Positions 48,590 to 57,790 of a stretch of 57,790 bases of DNA are shown in pieces. The stretch comes from Rusavskia elegans. Taxonomy: Eukaryota; Ascomycota; Lecanoromycetes; Teloschistales; Teloschistaceae. The stretch lies in NCBI GenBank assembly GCA_011316305.1, contig SAUG01000185.1, forward strand, positions 1 through 57,790. The letters are read 5' to 3'. A program made the translations under genes and the position numbers. Under the pieces are notes generated by a model. It saw only the letters and a program-made list of their open reading frames with translations. It made no database searches and was not told the origin of the DNA. The number at the start of each line of letters is the position of its first letter. The stretch's first letter is position 1.

Positions 48590-49548
48590 AATTTGGTTTT
48601 GGTTTTGGTTTTAGTACTCGGTGAACCAGTTGTTCGGTAAATAAATCAAACGTTAGTATACTAATATTAAATATACGATAGCAGAGTATATATTCTAGTT
48701 TAGTTAATATAAATAATTATTTTTTCTATAGAATTTTAATTTGAATTTACTTAGTAATATAGTATATCCTTTTAACGATATTTTAACGTAGAAATTTTTA
48801 TAGATAAATATACTTCGTAATTATCGCTTTTTCTTCTTTTATTAGTAATATAAACGTAAAACTTTCTACGTACGTATATATTTCTCTAATAGTAATACCG
48901 TAGCTAAACTAGATAATAGTATCTTCCTATATCGGAAATAACTATACCTACTTTCGAAAACGTCGACTATCTCGTTATAGCCAGAGTAACCTATTTTAAC
49001 TTCGATAAAAATTTCTTTTTTACTATCTTTAAAACGCGCTATCCGACCTCTCTATTATCTTTTAACCTAATTTACCGGGTAGAGCTTCTAGCTAGTAACT
49101 CTATAGCTAGCGACCGTTTTAAAACTATATAGGCTAAAAAATACTTTAATAGTTTAACGGAATGGTTAGATATAGATTATACGATAAATATAGACGAGGC
49201 TATAACTATTCGTAAAGACTTTATATTATAGTAAATAGATATAGCAGAAAGATTAGATTTTTATTATTATTTACAACTTCGAGTAAAGAATATATAGTAT
49301 TTAAATATAGTAGAAGATTCGTAACTTATATAGTAGAGGACTCGTGATCGCGAATAAAAAAGGAAATAGTTAAATAGAAGTGATTAACTACGCTGTAAAT
49401 CTTGCCTGACGAACTGTATAACTTTAATTGTGAAAATTTCTTTATACGTAAAATACAACAATCGTTGCTATATAAATTATTGATAAAATAAATAAATATA
49501 TATATATATCAACTCAATATACATCCAGATAGGAGCCTTTCAAAGAAG
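48590..49548 (-). mobile_element. Repeat family X, copy X-B (about 0.96 kb)
   Basis: Close to X-A. The left end has three ttttgg units (CCAAAA tail on the minus strand) and the palindromic gaaccag region. The target stretch atatagataatataa-like occurs on both sides of the insertion into R5, a duplication of about 14 bp. CA/TG survive only near the ends. Confidence 0.65.
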
Positions 49549-52500
49549 ATATAGATAATATAAATTTAAAAGTTATCTAGTAGTTTATTAAATCGTTCGA
49601 TATATATATATAAATCGAATTTTCTAGAAATATAAACGGTAAAGTTAAATCTTCGAAGACTATCTAAATCTAAAATAGCTATAAATAATATTAAAAGAAA
49701 ACGTAAAATATAGAAAGTAAAAAAATATAATTTATATATTATATAGTAAAGAATTAGTGAGAATATATTCTAAATATATAGAAAATAGAAGGCGAAAATA
49801 TATAGCGGGCGGTTAGTAATTAGAATACTAACTAGAAATATTTCTATACTAGTTCCGAAAAGCTATAAATAAAGTCCGAATAGTCTACTAGATAGTTAAA
49901 ATAGATTTACTAATATTACAACTAGTTAATATATTAAATCTAATATAGAGTTTAGTAGAATATAGTCTAAAAGTACTTTTTAAATATTTTACTATTAAAA
50001 TAGATAAATATATCCGGGTATAAATAATTATATATAGATTTTAATCGATTTTACTATCGGAAAGTAAATAAAGGATATAGCTAAATATAGATACTATATA
50101 GATAGATCTATAGGGCCTAGAATTATTTAAAAATTTAACTATCCTCTATAATATATATTATATTCTCAGAAGATAATATTTATAGATATATAGTAATTAG
50201 TAATTCCCCGAAATTAATTATATTCCGAAGGAAATTATTATTAAAAAAAAGTCTTTATTTAAATAGATTATCGCTATTATTGATTAAAGTCTAGAGTATT
50301 TTTAGATTTTTAAACCTAAATATTATATAAAAAGCTTCGAATTTACTTTTATTTAAAACTTTAATAAATATTTATATAACTATTTATTCTATTAGATTAT
50401 TTTAAAAGTTAATAGTTTTACTAGTAACTTTTTCCTATAGAAGTCCAATATAGATATTAATTTATTTAATATAACTATAGAACTAAAGATTTTTAATAAA
50501 TATAATAATACCCTAGTTATCGCTATAGAAGGTTAATATATTAAGTGTAGTATTTAGATTCTATTTATCGATTTATAACTGATTTAGAATATAATTTAAC
50601 TAAATAGCCCTTTTAGTAGTTTTAATTTTATTATCTAATCCTATTTTTGTCATTCATATAACTATAGTAGTTTACCGCTTCGATAACTAGCTAATAGTAT
50701 TAGATCTAATATTAAAAATCTATCTAAAATAATAATAATAGATTTTATAGTCATTTATTTAATCGGTATCGATCGGTGTACTTCTAAAACTTCTATAGGT
50801 CGCCTTTATAAATAGAAATAAAGTGAGCCGTTTTATATAGATATTTAAATATCCTATTATTAGTATTCTAGTGGTAGTTTATAGAATTAGATAAATATCT
50901 ACTAATAATAGAAATAGTAAAAGCGATATTAAAACGGGTTCCTAGTATAATATATATTAATAAAAAACAGTTCTAATCGGTAGAAATAGTTTTTAAATAA
51001 AGGCCGGAATCTATAAAAATAGAAACAGAATTTTTTTTTAATGATAAAACTACAATCTATAGGAATTTATTTAATATAAATAGTTTAGTTTAACTAAATA
51101 GTACAGAAATCTCGGTTTCTAATAAGTTTTATACCGAAGTAGAAATTAATAGAATCTAAATCTAATATTTAAAATCATTATTTTAAATATACTTTAATAT
51201 TATTAAAATTCTAATAACTAGCGCTTTATAGAAAGATATTATTAATAAAAATATCGATAATAGATATACGATTATAGAAAATACTATAATCGATTTCTAG
51301 AGATTTAAAACTAATAATAGTAAAGAATTTAACCAGGTAGTAGTACTAGACTCGAAATAACTATTTTAAATTAAAAAAGATAATCCGGAATAAATATATT
51401 ATACTAGAATTATAAAAACTAGTAGGATATTAATTTTAGATTATTTTATCTATATAACTATGGAGGAAGGCAGTTTTAATATTTATTTAATCTAATTCTG
51501 GCTATAGATAGTAGCTATAACGGAAATAGCTTTATATAATATTAGTTTAATAATAGAAGCGAAGGTTTTATTAAAATCGATATCGGCTTTTTATTTAAAA
51601 CTATAAATAATCTAGCGAGTTTTAAATTATATAATTTTACTTTTAGCGTCCTTTTTAATTTTATATATCTATTTACCTTTTAGAAAATATTTTATAAAAG
51701 ATAGTAATACTTTAGTATATAGTATCTAAATATTATATAAATCTAATTATACTAGGTTCTTTTCTAAAGTTTTATACTATTTATCGATAGAGAGTAATTC
51801 TATAGCCTTTTTATATAATTCGGGCTTAGAAAAATTTAATACCGTGGTTTTTTTATAGTATTAATAGATATATAGACGTTTATAATTAGATCTAGTAAAT
51901 AATAATTATAATTATCTAGTACTTGAATTTCGGGGTAATTATATAGAAAATTAATAAAGAATTCAATAATATAATCGGTTTATAGACGAGATATAATAGT
52001 TTAAAAATAGAGCGGTAATATATTAAAATTCGAATCCGAATCCGAATTATAAATTTTAGTAATATAAAAACTATTAGATAAATTGGCCGGTAATAAAATT
52101 TAACCACGTATAAAAAAAGTTCGGTAAAATACTAGAATCTAATAAAAAGAAGCGATTAATTTAGATATTAATAGAAGATTACTAGATTATAACTATAATT
52201 TTCTAAAATTCGACTCTCTATTAGTACGCTACCTTTTCTATAAAAGCTACTATTTATTTTTAAATTTTTCTAATTCCTATAGATTTAATAAATCTAGATT
52301 TTAATCTATTTTCTTAAATACTATAGAAAAAGTATAAACGAATTTATTTTAAAAATTTTATAATTTATAAATAGTATTACTAAAATAACCGAGTAAAGTA
52401 TTTTTATTGTTTTGGTTATAGAATTTCCGAATTTTTTTATAATATATTAGATATACTGTATAGTCTAGAACGCGAATTTAATTTAAATCTAAAAATTAAC

Positions 52501-53784
52501 TTTATATCTTTTTATATAGAATTATATCTAATATATTTCTAAATAATCGAAAATATAGAAAAATAGTAGTTTTAATAAATAAAAGCTAATATTTTTTATT
52601 AAAGCTACTATAAACTAATATAGAATAGGATTTATATTTTAATATTTATACGAATTATTCAAAAGTTATATTTTATTATAGGCCACTAGATATAGTAGGT
52701 TTCTATTATATAATTTTATTAGTAAAGCTTTTAGATATATTATAGCTTCTAAATTTATTATTGCTATAAAAATATTTAGTAATAAATACGTTTTTAAATA
52801 ATATAGATATAGAAATAGGTCTAGTATTTAATGATTACGTAGATATATTTTATTTTAGCTATATAGATATTATATTTCTAGATATTATTATTTTAAAAAA
52901 TAAAAATATTTTTATTCTTTCTATTTTCTATTAGAATCTTATCTTTTTTAATAGATTCTATATAATTAATATAAATAAAATATATAGAACCGCTACCGAA
53001 ACGAATATGATTTCTTTAAAACTATTTATATAATTTATATAAAATATAAATATTATAGACATCGAATTTAGATTTAAAGATTTTAAATAGGTCGATTTTT
53101 ATAGATATATTCGCTATTTTAAATAAATTCTAGTTATTTAGATATCTAAACCGGGTATACTGAATATTTTTTATTTCTACTAATATTTCAGTAAAGGCCT
53201 TTAAAGCTATATCGGATATCAATAATAAAAACGAAAATAGAAATAATATTATATCCGGAATATTAAGGTCGACGTGAAATATTTAATTTTTAACTATTAT
53301 TTTAATAACTATTTTCTAAATTTATATTATTAATAGGAAATTACTAGAAATATAAAAAACGTTATGGAATTCTATAATACGGTACTTATTATTAATAAAG
53401 TAGTTAAATATAATAGTATTTTTAGCGATTAGTCGAAAGTTTATAATATTATTAATACTAGTTACAGATTCATTCTAGATATATTTTATACTAGATTAGA
53501 TATAAAATTACGACTAAGAAATAGTATAATAGTTATAAATATAGTTAAATTTCTAACTATTAATAGAATCTAGTTTTTTCAATAAAGCCGATAAAACGAT
53601 AAAAATAAAAGTTATAAAGCTAAAGTTAGTAGAAATTAATACTATTGGATTAAAGTTTAGTAATTTTTTAAATTCGGTAGATTTATTTTTAGATTTGCCA
53701 TTTTTTGTTTTATTATTTTTACTATTTTTATTATCCTTTTTTTATTATTTTTACTTTTATTACTATTACTATTACCTTTTATTG

Positions 53785-54808
53785 TTTTTTTTTGTTATTT
53801 TGGTATTCGGTTAACCGTCGGTTCCGTAAGTAATTTACTTTAGTATTCGTACGCTAGCGTTAGATATACGGTATAAGGACTAGTATTCTAGTCTAATTAA
53901 TTTAAAATAAAGAACTATATAAAATTAACTCGAACCTTTTCTATAATACGTTTATAGTATAAATTTCTATAGTTTATTTAAAATATAGTATAGTAGAAAT
54001 TTCGTAATATATATACTTTATAGTCGCTTCTTTTTTTTTCTACTAGTATTTACTATCGTATCTAACGTACGTATCTTCCGTAATCCAGGCTGCAGGCAAA
54101 TATATATAGAACTTCTACTAATAATACTAAACCTATAACTATAATTATATCTTTCTAACTAGAAGAAATAGAGTTCGAAACCGCTAAAGTTAAACTACTT
54201 AATAATATCGACCTAGTCCTCGCTAGTTCGCCTACTATAACGGACTTTAAATCCCGAAATCCGTCGGTCCTAACTACGATATTAAAATCTCGTATTCCGA
54301 ATCCGCCGGAGCCGTACGGTTTTAGCGACTATATTAAATTTCTAGTAGGAGCTTTTATCTTACTAAAATCTGAGCTAGTAGTCGAGCTAGTAGTTAAGCC
54401 AGTAGTCGTCGGGTATCTAGATAGATTAGTAGACTATCTAGATTCGGGTACGATTATAAACGAGGACGAAATAACGAAAATAAAAGATAATATTACCGCC
54501 TAGTAGATAGTCCTGGAAGCTATATTAATAGCTTATAATTATACGTATTTCAAACCAATATACAGGAATCTGCATATAAAACTAGAAGTAGAAAAGGTAT
54601 ATTTATATAGAGGAGGAATAGAAATTAAATCGAGGATATTATAGAATAAAAACGATTAATACTATAAACTTTACTTATCTGCTTCTTTTAACTGCGAAAT
54701 TTCTTTACTATATAAGTATTAATTATTATAACCGTATAAAAACTACGGTAATGAAACGTATATATATAATAACTCAATTATAACCCCGGACAGGGGTTCT
54801 ACAAGGGA
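53785..54808 (-). mobile_element. Repeat family X, copy X-C (about 1.02 kb)
   Basis: Inserted in R5 near the knuckle. tactattaccttttattgtttttt before it and tactattatctttttagtattt after it are a duplication of about 20 bp, matching one stretch in R2 (20755). The minus strand starts TTGTAGAACCCCTGTCCGGGG (a perfect ACCCC/GGGGT hairpin) and ends in an A-rich tail. It forms a subfamily with X-D. Confidence 0.65.
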
Positions 54809-54911
54809 TACTATTATCTTTTTAGTATTTACTACTATTATTTTTCTATTTCCCTACTATCTAAATCTTTTTTAATTTAGAATATAAACTATAGTAGATT
54901 TCTTTTATATA

Positions 54912-55707
54912 CTTTAAAAGGCGCTGCTAGTTTCTAGATGGCCTGTTGATTTACTGTTAATTAAAAGTTATATAGTATATAAAGTAGATACCCTGTTAAT
55001 AGTTTAGTTTATTAAAACTGCTAGTAGATATATTTTATTTTAAAGAACAAAACGTTTATAATAATAGCGAGTTTAGTACTATTAGCTGCGTTTAGAAAAA
55101 GTCTGTTAATAGTCTGTTATCTAGAACTTGAAATTATACTATAACAGTCAGTTTTCCTATATAACTCGTTGATTTACTGCTAATTAATTATTTTAGAGGA
55201 TTCTAGATTTATTAGATATTAATCATATATTAACCTAATATTAAAATAATATTTTAAATAATTCAAAGCTCTACTATATATTTAATTTATTAGAATTAAA
55301 ATCAATAGCTCTCTTTAATCTAGTTAAAAAAGTACTATAGATATTCTATCTCTCTATAAACTAGTCCCGATTAGAATAATTCGGTAGGTTCGGGGTTCGA
55401 ATCTCTCGGTTTTCGATTGTTCAAACTAATTTAGCTATTAAACCCGCCTAGATAAAATAAATCGACCTATCGGATTAAGACCTCGGTCTATAGGCCGATA
55501 AATCGATTTTTATATTTTACGGTAATTTAAAATATAATACGAACAGCCTGTTTTCGTAAAATAGTATATTTTTTTAAACAGATATAATTAATTACGGTAT
55601 ATTCCTATTGTCTATACTCGATATCTTTTATCACGTGATGTTTTTAATTATATAATCTGAACAGTATATTAACACGCTGTTCAGATACTGGAGGCGTCAC
55701 CTAAGGT
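54912..55707 (+). mobile_element. Type A inverted-repeat element M4 (796 bp)
   Basis: Ends CTTTAAAAGGCGCTG and GGCGTCACCTAAGG with TA at 54910-54911 and 55708-55709. Left flank is R5, right flank is X-E, so the two sides are not one uninterrupted sequence. It carries the tRNA-like module and a decayed hairpin. Confidence 0.72.
55316..55420 (+). ncRNA. tRNA-like Pol III module of M4
   Basis: B box GGTTCGAATCT (55394-55404). The A box is decayed (ttaatctagtta, about 55316-55327). Confidence 0.42.
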
Positions 55708-55825
55708 ATTTATATTAATTAAACTAAGATATAAGTTCTACTACCGTATATTTAATACTAGCATACTAACGTTTAATTTACTTATCGAACTATTAGTTTA
55801 CCGGGTACTAGAACCAAAACAAATT
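55708..55825 (+). mobile_element. X-E: 3' end of a family X copy, 5'-truncated
   Basis: It matches only the last about 120 bp of X (acgtttaatttacttatcg to the ccaaaac tail), in the plus orientation. 5' truncation is a hallmark of target-primed reverse transcription. Confidence 0.6.
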
Positions 55826-57688
55826 AACTATATAAATAGAACCTAAATAGTTTACTAAATAGGTAAAATACGTTTACCGATATTAAAATTAGTTAATATA
55901 TAAAATCTAAGATAGAATTTAGAAGAATATATATTAAAGATATCTTTTTAACGTTTTACTACTAAAATAAAAGGATATATCCGGATATAAATACTATATA
56001 AATAGACCTATAGAGTTTAGACTTATTTAGAAACTTAACTATTTCCCATAATATATATTATAATATCCCAAGATAATAGTTATAGATATATAGTAATTAG
56101 TATTACCCCGGAATTAATTATATTCCGGAAGAAATTATTATTAAAAGAATCTTTATTTAAATAAATTATCTCTATTATTATTTAAAGTTTAGAGCGTTTT
56201 CGGATTTTTAAATCTAAATACTATCTAGAAATTTTCGAATTTATTTTTATCTAGAATTTTGGTAAATCTATTAGTAACTATCTATCCGATTAGGATATAT
56301 CAGAAGATAATAGTTTTATTAATAACCTTTTCCTATAGGAATTTAATATAAATATAAAAATATTTAATATAACTATAGAACTAAAGGTTTTTAGTAAAAC
56401 TAATAGTATTTTAATAATCGCTGTAAAGGATTACTAAATCTAGAGTAGTATTTAGATTCTATTCGTCGATTAATAACTAATTTAAAATATAAATTAACTA
56501 GATAGCTTCTTTAATAGCTCTAGTTTTACTATTTACCTATATTTAGATAATTAATATAGCTATAGTAGTTTACCGTTTAAATAATTAGCTAATAGCGCCG
56601 GATCTAATATCGAAAATATATTTAAAAGTAAAGCGATAGGTTTTATAGTAATTTATTTAATCGGTATTAATATATTTCCAAAGTTTATAGAGATCGCTTC
56701 TATAAATAGAAATAAAATAAGCTGTTTTATATAGATATTTAATACTTCTAATAACAGCGTTTCAGTAGTAGTTTACAGAATTAAATAAATATCGATTTAT
56801 AATAGAAATAGTAAAAGCGATATTAGAATAGGTTTCTAGTATAGTATATATATTAAAAAGCCGATAGTATTCTAATATTTACGTTTTATTAATATAAAGT
56901 AATTCTAGTTAGTAGAAATAGTTTTTTGATAAAAGCCGAAATCTATAGAAATAAAAATATTAGTTTTATAAATAGTGAAACTATAATCTTTCAAAGTCAA
57001 TTTATTATAAATAGTTTAGTTTAATTAAATAGTACGGAGCTCCCGGTTCCTAATAATTTAATCAATTTTTATATCGAGGTAGAAGTTAATAGGACCTAAA
57101 TCTAATATTTAAAAATATTTATTTAGATATACTTTAACATTATTAAGGTCCTAGCGACTAGCGCTATAAAGAAAGATATTATTAATATAAACGGCGATAA
57201 TAATCGTATTAATATAGAAAATACTATAATCGGAATCTAGAAATTTAAAGTCGATAATAATAAAGAATTTAGTAAAATAATAGTACTAGACCCGAGGCGA
57301 CTATTTAAAACTATAGAAAGTTTTCCGGAATTTATATATTATACTAGAACTAGCGAAACTTATAGAATATTTTATATAGATACTTTTATCTATATAACTA
57401 TAGAGAAAGGCGGTTTTAATATCTATTTAATCGAGTTCTAGGCTATAGGCGTTAGCTTTAGCGAAGATACCTTTATACGATATTAGTTTAATAATAGATT
57501 TTATTAAAATCGATATCGGCTTTCTATTTAAAACTATAAATAGACTAGTAAGTTTATAAACGCGTAATTTTACTATCGGCGTCCCTTTTAATTTTATATA
57601 CCTATTTATCCCTTCGGAGATATTTTATAAAAGGTAGTAAAATTTTAATATCTAGTATCTTAATATCGTTTAGTTCTAATAATACTAC
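55826..57688 (-). mobile_element. Partial Ty1/copia element R6 (hairpin, RNase H, RT)
   Basis: It starts at the equivalent of R2 position about 16045, so it lacks the 3' LTR and most of ORF3. It runs through the hairpin (about 56106), the RNase H end (about 56245-56290), and the RT YxDD (about 57178) and DxKTAFLYG (about 57403-57430) regions in reverse. It ends at M9. Confidence 0.75.
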
Positions 57689-57790
57689 CTTAGGGGCAAG
57701 TATCCGTTCTTGAACAAAACGTCAATATAAAGTTATTAAAAACGTTATATTAACTTGAAATCTATAAGAAATTAAATTAATATTATTAAA
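57689..57790 (+). mobile_element. M9: left end of a CCTTAGGGG inverted-repeat element, cut by window end
   Basis: CCTTAGGGGCAAG after TA (57687-57688), abruptly richer in CA/TG than R6. The first 11 bases equal the type B right end read in reverse (CCTTAGGGGCA). The inner sequence then differs, so it may be a third subtype. Confidence 0.55.

Larger units (their letters stand above)
47515..54911 (-). mobile_element. Partial Ty1/copia element R5
   Basis: The 3' LTR (47515-47690) is followed by reversed ORF3 region, hairpin (about 50206), RNase H, RT (DxKTAFLYG region near 51458), integrase, protease and the knuckle region near 54880. It ends there at M4, and the gag/leader/5' LTR side is missing. 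X-B and X-C are inserted in it. Confidence 0.8.

Noticed and set aside
51916..52107. 63-codon open frame (-) as a gene
   Set aside because: It lies inside degenerate pol of R5 and is only a stretch that escaped stops; repeats of isoleucine and arginine give no domain match.
1..57790. rRNA genes or host protein genes
   Set aside because: No conserved rRNA segment and no long frame with normal codon use were seen anywhere.

Overview
This window is a graveyard of fungal transposable elements inactivated by repeat-induced point mutation (RIP). The DNA is strongly AT-rich. CA and TG dinucleotides are almost absent (none at all in the first 947 bases), TA is in great excess, and CG survives. That pattern is what RIP of CpA to TpA leaves behind, so the source is most likely a filamentous ascomycete (Pezizomycotina), in an AT-isochore, pericentromeric or subtelomeric block. 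No intact protein gene was found. The longest open frames are about 60 codons.

Most of the window is one Ty1/copia family in nested copies, named here by label. F1 (3505-11185, +) is complete, with two 176-bp LTRs and a 5-bp target duplication ATAGG. R2 (13795-23824, -) is complete but split by three later insertions. R0, R1, H, R3, F2, R5 and R6 are partial. Parts recognised by reading through RIP stops: LTR, a primer site resembling the initiator-tRNA-Met half site, a long leader, gag (UBN2-like plus CCHC knuckle), protease and integrase regions, reverse transcriptase, RNase H, a hairpin, an extra ORF of about 310 codons (ORF3), and the 3' LTR.

Nesting can be read from the junctions. H is the oldest layer seen and is broken by F1, Z1 and R3. 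R2 sits inside Z1. R2 itself carries X-A, M1 and M5. R3 carries Z2 and is cut by F2. F2 carries M6 and a 160-bp element S. Region U carries M2, M3, X-D and R5, and M3 was split by a 10-kb element K.

Other repeats: family X (about 0.9-1.0 kb) has long variable target duplications, a simple-repeat tail and one 5'-truncated copy, as expected of target-primed retrotransposition. Family Z (about 1.0-1.1 kb) is built on three tandem units of about 210 bp. Two families of about 0.8-kb inverted-repeat elements (type A: M1-M4; type B: M5, M6) have CCTTAGG-like ends. The unusual point is that both families, and S, contain tRNA-like Pol III A and B boxes. Element K (35253-45305) has similar CYTTARGG ends and TA duplications, and could be an autonomous relative of these short elements. 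Its gene content was not recognised.
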